8,545 nucleotides of DNA from CAYUNA01 sp047629355 (GTDB lineage: Bacteria; Bacteroidota; Bacteroidia; Chitinophagales; Saprospiraceae), in NCBI GenBank assembly GCA_047629355.1, contig JBLHWU010000251.1, forward strand, positions 1 to 8,545, written 5' to 3'. The notes beneath the pieces are model-generated. The model did not search any database. It was not told the origin of the DNA and saw nothing but the letters and a program-made list of their open reading frames with translations. Both the position numbers and the translations under genes were made by a program. This document shows positions 1 through 6,043 of this stretch, one piece after another. How positions within the stretch are numbered: the stretch's first letter is position 1; the number at the start of each line of letters is the position of its first letter.

Positions 1-238
1 TGGCTTAACCCTGAATTTTCGCTTTCATCCTCGATGAAACAGAATTTTATGCGGTAATGACGGTCTTTTTTTACTTTTTCAGTTGTTTTTTTGTTCGGGT
101 TTTGTTGTGTGAAAAATTCCACTTATTTTGTCGTTGGGAAAGATGGCGTAGGAATGCCTTAATTTTAGTACCAACTAAATATAGCAAAAAAATAGCGGCG
201 TTTCGACCAGAAAGCCAAACTCCTAACAAGCTCTTAGT
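1..238. other. Leading segment without a supportable gene
   Basis: I recognise no gene here. The + strand is open from the window edge to a TAA at 55-57 (final residues SSSMKQNFMR), which could be the tail of an upstream gene, but 18 codons are too few to judge. A 65-codon frame at 57-254 has a Phe/Cys-rich low-complexity start from T-rich DNA, no recognisable domain, and runs into the left arm of the palindrome that begins at 239, so I treat it as chance. No minus-strand frame of useful length is present. Confidence 0.4.
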
Positions 239-393
239 AAAAACGATTCAATAACTTGGGCCATTATGCTTGTCCTTTTCCCTTCTAAAGAATTCAAAAA
301 ATAGTTCCGTAACGAAGGTTATGCAACGATTTTTTGAATTCTTTAGAAGAAAAAATTACGGCGCATTATGGTCCAACTTATTAAATCGTTTTT
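239..393. repeat. 155-nt nested imperfect palindrome (single long hairpin)
   Basis: Outer arms 239-269 and 363-393 (31 nt each) are complementary with four mismatches. After a short poorly paired internal loop (270-281 and 350-362), inner arms 282-302 and 329-349 are perfectly complementary over 21 bp, centred on an EcoRI-like GAATTC on each side. The pairing continues inward through a single mismatch: 304-306 with 325-327, a C/C mismatch, then CGTAAC (308-313) with GTTATG (318-323, one G-U) closed by the tetraloop GAAG. Nearly all of 239-393 therefore folds into one hairpin. The right edge runs into nine T (389-397), so in RNA it could act as a terminator on the + strand. It could instead be a MITE-like element; no target duplication is obvious. 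Confidence 0.85.
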
Positions 394-435
394 TTTTATG
401 AAAAGGAATAGCATTTTTTAGAAAAATTTATACAA

Positions 436-3327
436 ATGAGAACCACAAAAAAAATAGAAGAAGAAGTCTTCCATAAAAGATATTTGATAGGTTTCTTCTT
501 TTATTTCCTCTGTTGTTTTAATCTTCTAGGGCAGGAAGTACTTAATTATCCTACTCAAAAAATGGAGTGGATGGAGGAGGAGAATGATACCTTAAGACTG
601 CAAGAAGCTTATGGTCTCATGATTCGCTCCTTGGATTTTCAACCAGACTTGGCTATTTATTATATAGAGGAAAGCATCAGGCTTTCTAAAAAGCTAGGAT
701 TTACGTTTCTAGAGATAGACCATAAAGCGTCACTCGTCTATTTTTTGTCGTTAACTTATAGGTTTGATGAGGCGTTTAACCACTTGTTGGAAGCACAAAA
801 ATTGCTTAATACTATTCCTGCCACAAAATCGGCGTCCGCTTACGAAAAACGACACTATTCCGCCAAGACCAACCAATCCCTAAAAAGTACGCAGGACATA
901 AAATGGATAGCCGAAGCCTATGTCCATTATTACGCTGGTTTCTTAAATGCGTCCCTCGGTGACTCAGAATTACAACTTTACGATTTTGAACAAGCCTTAT
1001 ATATCCGAGAAAAAAAATTAGGATTGACCAATTCGGCATCCGAACTTTTTCTCGTCGGAGATGCCTATCTAAGAATGGATAGCCTGGTTAAAGCCATGCA
1101 TTATTTTCAGGCATCCATAGAAGATTATGGGACTGCAAACATGAGACGTTACGAAGCCGCCCCACTTAATGGAGTAGGGCAAATTTATCTGCTGCAAAAA
1201 GAGTATGTTTTGGCAGCCTCCTATTTTAAGCAAGCCCTAGAAAGCACTAAAACGTATAATAATTACAGGTATCAAATTGCAGTACTCATCAATCTATCAA
1301 GATTGTATGTTGAGCAAAACAAGATTAAAGCAGCTAAAAAAATGGCTAATCAGGCGATTGCCTTATTAGATAGTAGTGGAATAAAAAGCACCGTCATTGC
1401 GGCTGGCGTTACGGATGCAAGAATTCATCAGGCTTACCTTATCTTATCAAAATGTCTGCAATCAGAAAATAAAATTGATAGTGCTTTAACGATTGCGTCA
1501 TTGGGTTATCAAATGAAAGATAGCCTACAAACGACTGCTCAGTTCTACAAAAAGCAATTTCACAATGCAGTATTAAAAGAAAATCTCCAAAACCGAGATA
1601 TAGAGACCAGTCGTGTGGCTAATCAGAACACCCAACGGCTTTATATATTTTTTGTGGCTTTAGGTTTGCTTTCCATCATAGCAGTTTTACTCTATCGGAA
1701 CAGCCTTCAAAATCAAAAATCCAATCGAATCTTGAGCCAACAAAAACAGGGATTGAAAGAATTGAATGATTTTAAAACCCGCTTTTTTACGAATATTACG
1801 CACGAGTTTCGGACTCCACTGACCGTGATTATGGGCATGAGTGACAACCTCAAAAACAACCCACAAGAGAAAAAGCTCATTCAACGCAACAGCCAAAACT
1901 TGTTGCGCCTAATTAACCAGTTGTTGGATTTATCCAAATTAGAATCGGGTAAATTGGATTTGAATTTAGTCCACCGAGACCTTATCGTTTATTTGGAATA
2001 CTTGACCGAATCCTTTTATTCTACGGCTACCCAAAAGAACATTCGCTTAGTTTTTCACTCCGAAGAAAAGGAAGTGTGGATGGATTACGATGAGGAGAAA
2101 ATCCAGCAAATCGTTTATAATCTTTTATCGAATGCCTTGAAATTCACGCCCAAAGCTGGAAGGATTATTTTTCACGCGAACAAGGTGGTGCAGGATGGAG
2201 AACCTTTTTTGAAACTAAAAATCAAGGACAACGGGATTGGGATGCTACCCGAACATACGGAGCGCGTGTTCGACCGATTTTATCAAGTGAACGAAGCGGA
2301 TACCAAACCTTCCGAAGGCACGGGCATTGGTCTGTCTTTGACCAAAGAACTCGTCGAACTGATGCACGGGCGGATTGAGGTAGAAAGTCAACTTAGCGAA
2401 GGCTCGGAATTCACTTGGTATCTTCCCATTGAAACAAGGCATTCGAATGCTTCGGTTGCCTTAAATGGAAAAAATGCTGCAAGGCCATATCAACATCCAA
2501 CTTTGACCAATGCGATGGACTTCACCGACGTTCAACAGGAAGCTATGGAGGAAGAGGAAATCTCCACTATTGCTGCTTTCCCTGATTTATTAATCATCGA
2601 AGACAATTCCGACATCATTACTTATATCCAATCTATTTTAAAAAATAGCTACAATATCCAGACGGCAAATAATGGAAAGTTGGGCATCGAAAAGGCCCTT
2701 GACCTGATTCCCGACATTATCATCAGCGACGTCATGATGCCCGAAAAAAATGGTTATGAAGTCTGTGAACATTTAAAACAGGATGAACGAACCAGCCATA
2801 TCCCGATTATTTTATTAACCGCAAAATCTACTCAATCTGACAAAATCGATGGTTTGAAACATGGGGCAGACGCTTATCTTACCAAACCTTTTAACAAAGA
2901 AGAATTGCTCGTTCGCCTTCAAAAGTTAGTAGAGATTCGTCAGCAATTACAAATCCGCTACGTGAATAGCACCCTTGATGCATCTTCCCCAATTATTGTC
3001 CCTTCGATAGAGGATTTATTTTTACAAAAACTCCAAGAACAAATTCAACTCCACCTCAACGATACGGAATTTGGAGTGCCTCAATTAGCTGATAGTGTCC
3101 AGCGGAGTCAAATGCAACTCTATCGCAAACTCAAAGCGCTGACCGATAGAACTCCTTCGCAATTTATCCGCTCCTACCGCCTCCAAAAAGCATTAACATT
3201 ACTCCAAGCAAGGGAATTAAATATCTCTGAAATCGCTTACAAAGTTGGATTTTCTGACCCCAGTTATTTTTCCAGAATGTTTCATAAAGAATTTGGAAAG
3301 AATCCAAGCCAGTTTTTAAATAACTAA
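436..3327 (+). CDS. TPR-type hybrid sensor histidine kinase / response regulator with AraC-family HTH output
   Basis: One-protein two-component system that should sense a periplasmic signal and control transcription directly. Order of parts: an N-terminal export signal (hydrophobic stretch at residues 16-31, LLGQ before the likely cleavage site); a helical TPR-like region at about 40-370, with the clearest repeats near 202-235, 242-272, 281-313 and 333-364; one membrane helix at about 402-420; a short coiled linker; HisKA with phospho-accepting H456 in THEFRTPL; HATPase_c with N566 (N box), DNGIGM at D598 (G1) and GTGIGLSL at G628 (G2); a receiver at about 716-830 with acidic pair E722/D723, phospho-acceptor D765, T795 and K817; and a C-terminal AraC-type HTH at about 862-963 ending in the usual GFSDPSYFSRMFHKEFGKNPSQF pattern (split here: GFSDPSYFSRMF, then HKEFGKNPSQF). 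All catalytic residues are present. It differs from the polysaccharide-utilisation HTCS proteins in having TPRs rather than beta-propeller sensor repeats. The start at ATG 436 gives a sensible signal region; no Shine-Dalgarno is seen. The target is unknown, with the downstream CotH gene the nearest candidate. Confidence 0.95.
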   Translation: MRTTKKIEEEVFHKRYLIGFFFYFLCCFNLLGQEVLNYPTQKMEWMEEENDTLRLQEAYGLMIRSLDFQPDLAIYYIEESIRLSKKLGFTFLEIDHKASLVYFLSLTYRFDEAFNHLLEAQKLLNTIPATKSASAYEKRHYSAKTNQSLKSTQDIKWIAEAYVHYYAGFLNASLGDSELQLYDFEQALYIREKKLGLTNSASELFLVGDAYLRMDSLVKAMHYFQASIEDYGTANMRRYEAAPLNGVGQIYLLQKEYVLAASYFKQALESTKTYNNYRYQIAVLINLSRLYVEQNKIKAAKKMANQAIALLDSSGIKSTVIAAGVTDARIHQAYLILSKCLQSENKIDSALTIASLGYQMKDSLQTTAQFYKKQFHNAVLKENLQNRDIETSRVANQNTQRLYIFFVALGLLSIIAVLLYRNSLQNQKSNRILSQQKQGLKELNDFKTRFFTNITHEFRTPLTVIMGMSDNLKNNPQEKKLIQRNSQNLLRLINQLLDLSKLESGKLDLNLVHRDLIVYLEYLTESFYSTATQKNIRLVFHSEEKEVWMDYDEEKIQQIVYNLLSNALKFTPKAGRIIFHANKVVQDGEPFLKLKIKDNGIGMLPEHTERVFDRFYQVNEADTKPSEGTGIGLSLTKELVELMHGRIEVESQLSEGSEFTWYLPIETRHSNASVALNGKNAARPYQHPTLTNAMDFTDVQQEAMEEEEISTIAAFPDLLIIEDNSDIITYIQSILKNSYNIQTANNGKLGIEKALDLIPDIIISDVMMPEKNGYEVCEHLKQDERTSHIPIILLTAKSTQSDKIDGLKHGADAYLTKPFNKEELLVRLQKLVEIRQQLQIRYVNSTLDASSPIIVPSIEDLFLQKLQEQIQLHLNDTEFGVPQLADSVQRSQMQLYRKLKALTDRTPSQFIRSYRLQKALTLLQARELNISEIAYKVGFSDPSYFSRMFHKEFGKNPSQFLNN

Positions 3328-3341
3328 CAATCAGTTATTTA
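3317..3341 (+). terminator. AT-only hairpin spanning the sensor gene stop codon
   Basis: TAAATAACT (3317-3325) pairs perfectly with AGTTATTTA (3333-3341) across a 7-nt loop; the TAA stop at 3325-3327 sits at the top of the left arm. The stem has only two G-C pairs and no T run follows, so it is a weak terminator at best. It may instead protect the 3' end of the mRNA. Confidence 0.35.
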
Positions 3342-3360
3342 GTACGTATATTACATAACC

Positions 3361-3428
3361 TTGTAAGATTTGTCCTATCATTTTTTCTCCTCTTGTAAGA
3401 TATGTTCTGGACTTTGTAAAATAGATGA
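3361..3428 (+). promoter_or_regulatory. Three phased direct repeats, candidate operator for the AraC-type regulator
   Basis: TTGTAAGATTTGTCC (3361-3375) and TTGTAAGATATGTTC (3393-3407) agree at 13 of 15 positions. A third, weaker copy TTGTAAAATAGATGA (3414-3428) matches the second at 10 of 15. Start-to-start distances are 32 and 21 bp, close to three and two turns of B-DNA, so all three would face the same side of the helix. AraC-family proteins typically bind asymmetric direct repeats of about this size. The repeats lie just after the sensor/regulator gene and about 230-300 bp before the CotH start. That this regulator binds them is inference. Confidence 0.5.
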
Positions 3429-3596
3429 AAGCCATTTCTACGACTTACCCACATCTTTACACCATCAAACATATTTAGTTTTTAAGTTCAAAACGGTCTG
3501 ACATTTTCCTAAAGAATTTTCAAGCTAAATCTTAAAAATCAAAATGAACAGAAGATGTTTGGTTATTAGCTAAGAGTGGTATGTCCTCGTTCAGCC

Positions 3597-3625
3597 TTTG
3601 ACCAAACCTCCGATTAATGACTTTA
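3597..3625 (+). promoter_or_regulatory. Weak candidate Bacteroidota-type promoter for the CotH gene
   Basis: TTTG at 3597-3600 could be a -33 element, with TGACTTTA at 3618-3625 as a -7 element (six of eight positions match TAnnTTTG). The 17-bp spacing is slightly shorter than the usual 19-21. It lies 36 bp before the preferred ATG. In AT-rich DNA such matches arise by chance. Confidence 0.2.
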
Positions 3626-3660
3626 ATTAACTCGTGGTTCGCCACAAAAAAACATTAACA

Positions 3661-5544
3661 ATGAAAACAACCACAACAAAAAACATACTCTTCTTGACTG
3701 CATCGACCCTCCTGTTTATTCCCAACCTTTTATCTCAAGGTTTATACGACACAGATACGCTTCGGAGTATTTACCTCGACTTTGAAAATCCTGATTGGAA
3801 TACTACCCTGACTGACAACTGGTTTATCCAAAACGGAGAACGAGAATTGGCTACGCTGGAAATGGACGGCATTACTTATGACAGTGTGGCTGTTCGATAC
3901 AAAGGAAATGCGACGTTTTTTCTTGCTGATGATAATAACAATCCCAAAAAACCGCTCAACATCGACATGAATGATTTCATAGACGACCAAAATTTGTTAG
4001 GCTTAAAAAAAATCAAATTAGCGAACAGCATTTTCGACCCGTCCGCTTTGCGAGATGTATTGGGTTTTCAAATTTACAGAAATTATATGCCGGCTCCGAA
4101 AGCTAATTGGCTGAAAGTATATATCGAAGGAAACTATATCGGTCTTTATCCCAACACGGAAGCTATCAATAAGCAATTTTTGACCAAGCATTTTGATTAT
4201 AAAAAAGGAGTATTGTTCAAGTGCGACCCTGACTCACAATACGGTTCTTCGACCGCTTGGAAATCAGCAAATTTAGCTTGGTACGGTTCGGACAGTACCG
4301 CTTATTATGAGCGTTATGATTTAAAATCCGATAACGGTTGGGCAGAGTTGCTCAATCTTATGGACATCCTTAATAACTCGCCGGAGGATTTAGAATCTGT
4401 CTTAAACATCGACAGAGTACTGTGGTACTTAGCGACTTCAACGGTCATTGCAAATTTTGATTCCTATAATGGTTTTTACATGCACAACTATTATCTCTAT
4501 TTGCACGAAAACGGTTTGTTTCAAATTCTCCCCTGGGATGTAAGTGAGTCCTTTGTCGGAATATTGCTCGGTGCCGGCGGATTGGGAGAAGCCAGTTACG
4601 AATGGGATATTTTTAATGAAGGAGACCCTTTCGGGGAAAATCGTCCGTTGGTCGATTATGTTGCGGACCACCCGATTTACCGAAAACAATATCTGGCACA
4701 TATCCGCACAGTGATGCAAGAAGTGCTGAATGAAACGGAATTATTGAATACTTGTCAGGACTTGCAGGCATCCGTTGCGGTAGCCGCGGCGGCTGATTAC
4801 AACGCCTTATTCGGATTAGGAAATATCTATTTTGCATCTAATGTCACAACTGATTTGAATGCTTTCGGTCTAAACGTTGCGGGTATTATGTCAACGGTTG
4901 AAAAAAGGAAAGCGTATTTGGAAGGTCACCCCGATGTAAGTTTGTCCCCGCCGACTATCAGTCAGGTTAATCGTAGTGTTCAATTTCCTCAGGCAGATGA
5001 GCAGGTAGGGGTTTCCGCCCTTATCGAAAACGGAACAACGGTTGACTTAATGGTTACCTTGAATGAGTATGCGTCTCATTTTGAAGTAATCGAAATGTCG
5101 GATGACGGTATGCACGGAGACGGCGAATCCGGAGACGGCATTTACGGCGCATTTATCCCTTACACGGATTTAGATACTGCGGTAAAGTATTATATACGCG
5201 CCCAAAATTCGGAGGCAATGATGCTGAGTCCGCAACGCGCAGAATATGAATTTTACGAATACGTCGTCGGACAGGTAAGTTCAACAATTAACGTTGGTTT
5301 TAATCAACAAGAGTTAATCGTTTCTCCAAATCCTTCTTCCGACCAAATCAGCATTCGATTTAAGAATGCAAAACAAGGAGAGGTAAAAATACTGCAAATC
5401 TATTCTGCAACGGGCAGTTTGATAAAGACGCAACCGGTCAGCCCGACAGACGAAATAAGTACGCTGAACTTGAAGGAATTGAGTAGCGGAGTCTGGTTTT
5501 TAAAAGCAGAAGGCTTTAAACCATGCAGGATTGTAAAGTTTTAG
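3661..5544 (+). CDS. Secreted CotH-type kinase-like protein with C-terminal T9SS sorting domain
   Basis: Predicted 627-residue exported protein. A signal peptide (about residues 1-25, ending NLLSQG) is followed by a CotH domain at about 30-360. Hallmarks of the family are visible: RYKGN (79-83), KPLNIDMNDF, LLGLKKIKLANS, the GLYPNTE segment with E167, NFDSYNG (N265, D267), HNYYLY (N276) and LPWDVSESF (D293). CotH proteins have an atypical protein-kinase fold; Bacillus CotH phosphorylates spore-coat proteins, and the acidic and Asn residues expected for metal/ATP handling are kept here. After a linker comes an Ig-like segment at about 440-540 with an Asp/Gly-rich loop (DDGMHGDGESGDGIYG, from D481), like repeats seen in calcium-binding exported proteins. 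The tail from about 551 (VSPNP) to the end is a T9SS type A sorting domain, so the product is exported through the outer membrane and either released or anchored. I chose ATG 3661 because it directly precedes the signal peptide; an upstream in-frame GTG at 3634 would add nine residues. The substrate is unknown. Confidence 0.9.
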   Translation: MKTTTTKNILFLTASTLLFIPNLLSQGLYDTDTLRSIYLDFENPDWNTTLTDNWFIQNGERELATLEMDGITYDSVAVRYKGNATFFLADDNNNPKKPLNIDMNDFIDDQNLLGLKKIKLANSIFDPSALRDVLGFQIYRNYMPAPKANWLKVYIEGNYIGLYPNTEAINKQFLTKHFDYKKGVLFKCDPDSQYGSSTAWKSANLAWYGSDSTAYYERYDLKSDNGWAELLNLMDILNNSPEDLESVLNIDRVLWYLATSTVIANFDSYNGFYMHNYYLYLHENGLFQILPWDVSESFVGILLGAGGLGEASYEWDIFNEGDPFGENRPLVDYVADHPIYRKQYLAHIRTVMQEVLNETELLNTCQDLQASVAVAAAADYNALFGLGNIYFASNVTTDLNAFGLNVAGIMSTVEKRKAYLEGHPDVSLSPPTISQVNRSVQFPQADEQVGVSALIENGTTVDLMVTLNEYASHFEVIEMSDDGMHGDGESGDGIYGAFIPYTDLDTAVKYYIRAQNSEAMMLSPQRAEYEFYEYVVGQVSSTINVGFNQQELIVSPNPSSDQISIRFKNAKQGEVKILQIYSATGSLIKTQPVSPTDEISTLNLKELSSGVWFLKAEGFKPCRIVKF

Positions 5545-5620
5545 CATTCCGGTATGGTTCGTTACCATTAAGGAAGGCTGATTAAGCATCCTTATAAATT
5601 AGTCGGCAATAATAACACTT

Positions 5621-5638
5621 TCCCGATAGCTATCGGGA
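5621..5638. repeat. 18-bp perfect palindrome TCCCGATAGCTATCGGGA
   Basis: The sequence is its own reverse complement over all 18 bases, with no loop. My impression is that CCGATAGCTATCGG-type palindromes recur in Bacteroidota genomes between genes, but I cannot verify this here. It could be a dimeric protein-binding site or a highly iterated palindromic repeat. It is too tight for a normal RNA hairpin unless the central bases form the loop. Confidence 0.8.
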
Positions 5639-5840
5639 CTACGGCTATATTCAGTTTTCTAAGCCAAATCAAACGAAAAATATCCTTTGTTTTACTTGTC
5701 ACGATAATAATGTCAGAGTACTTAATTCTTTTTAACAATAGTTCGTGGTGAATTTTAAAGTAATTCATCGAGAGAAAAACTTTTAAAATTAACCATTTAA
5801 TTATAACTAGCTGTTTTACAGTGGATTAAGGAAGCTTTTT

Positions 5841-5865
5841 AAATTTGAAAAAATAGTTCAAATTT
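5841..5865. repeat. Internal 9-bp inverted repeat
   Basis: AAATTTGAA (5841-5849) pairs perfectly with TTCAAATTT (5857-5865) across the loop AAAATAG. It sits inside the 250-bp inverted-repeat unit, immediately before the larger stem that starts at 5869. Confidence 0.6.
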
Positions 5866-5868
5866 GAT

Positions 5869-5919
5869 TTTTAATTATTTGAGGGTATGGGAATCCCCCA
5901 CACATGGAAATAATTAAAA
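5869..5919. repeat. Internal 12-bp inverted repeat with secondary GC stem
   Basis: TTTTAATTATTT (5869-5880) pairs perfectly with AAATAATTAAAA (5908-5919). The 27-nt loop contains a second stem: GTATGGG (5885-5891) with CCCACAC (5897-5903), one mismatch, loop AATCC. An AT outer helix topped by a GC helix looks like a designed fold rather than random AT-rich pairing. Confidence 0.6.
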
Positions 5920-5933
5920 CTAGTCCATATAAA

Positions 5934-5950
5934 CTACGGTAAGACCGTAG
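5934..5950. repeat. Internal 7-bp hairpin with 3-nt loop
   Basis: CTACGGT (5934-5940) pairs perfectly with ACCGTAG (5944-5950), loop AAG. It lies 18 bp inside the right terminal repeat of the 250-bp unit. Confidence 0.6.
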
Positions 5951-5989
5951 GATATTCTGAAAATAACCCCACGAACTATTGTTTTAATA

Positions 5990-6014
5990 GTCGTCTGATA
6001 TTTTTTCAGGCGAC
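5990..6014 (+). promoter_or_regulatory. Hairpin 29 nt before the M29-like gene
   Basis: GTCGTCTGA (5990-5998) pairs with TCAGGCGAC (6006-6014) with a single G-U pair and the loop TATTTTT. It is outside the 250-bp inverted-repeat unit, though its left arm adjoins another small stem (ACTATT 5975-5980 with AATAGT 5986-5991). Its position in the probable 5' leader would suit mRNA stabilisation or translation control, but no T run or Shine-Dalgarno is involved. Function is not established. Confidence 0.5.
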
Positions 6015-6043
6015 CAATTTCTTAACGTTTAAAACTTTTTAAA

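Larger units (their letters stand above)
5734..5983. repeat. 250-bp MITE-like unit with 15-bp terminal inverted repeats
   Basis: AACAATAGTTCGTGG at 5734-5748 is the exact reverse complement of CCACGAACTATTGTT at 5969-5983. There is no coding capacity between them. Just inside the left end, AATTTTAAAG (5751-5760) nearly pairs with CTTTTAAAATT (5780-5790). A TTAA lies at each boundary (5732-5735, overlapping the repeat, and 5984-5987), but I see no clean target duplication. A non-autonomous element mobilised by a transposase elsewhere would look like this; a structured RNA closed by a long terminal helix is the alternative. Confidence 0.6.
5545..6043. other. 499-bp intergenic region rich in inverted repeats, no gene
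   Basis: No coding frame is supported. Bases 5545-5620 contain only a weak ATGGT/ACCAT stem (5554-5568) after the CotH stop, and I see no strong terminator there. The rest holds an 18-bp palindrome, a 250-bp inverted-repeat-bounded unit with several internal stems, and a separate hairpin before the next start, each listed on its own. The density of palindromes far exceeds that of the neighbouring genes and suggests either a small mobile repeat or a structured leader RNA. Confidence 0.6.

Noticed and set aside
57..254. 65-codon + strand frame
   Set aside because: Low-complexity Phe/Cys-rich start from T-rich DNA, no domain, and its 3' end is built from the palindrome arm at 239.
239..393. Integron attC site
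   Set aside because: The palindrome size fits and GTCCAAC at 371-377 matches RYYYAAC, but the order and polarity of core sites are wrong, there is no matching GTTRRRY at the far end, and no cassette gene or integrase is present.
3544..3573. Nine-codon frame starting at ATG 3544 (MNRRCLVIS)
   Set aside because: Too short to distinguish from chance; no start-site signal and no feature of a leader peptide.
3634..3660. GTG start for the CotH gene at 3634
   Set aside because: It adds charged residues ahead of an already complete signal peptide; the ATG at 3661 gives a normal n-region.
5734..5983. piggyBac-like TTAA insertion
   Set aside because: TTAA occurs at both edges, but offset differently relative to the inverted ends and likely by chance in AT-rich DNA.
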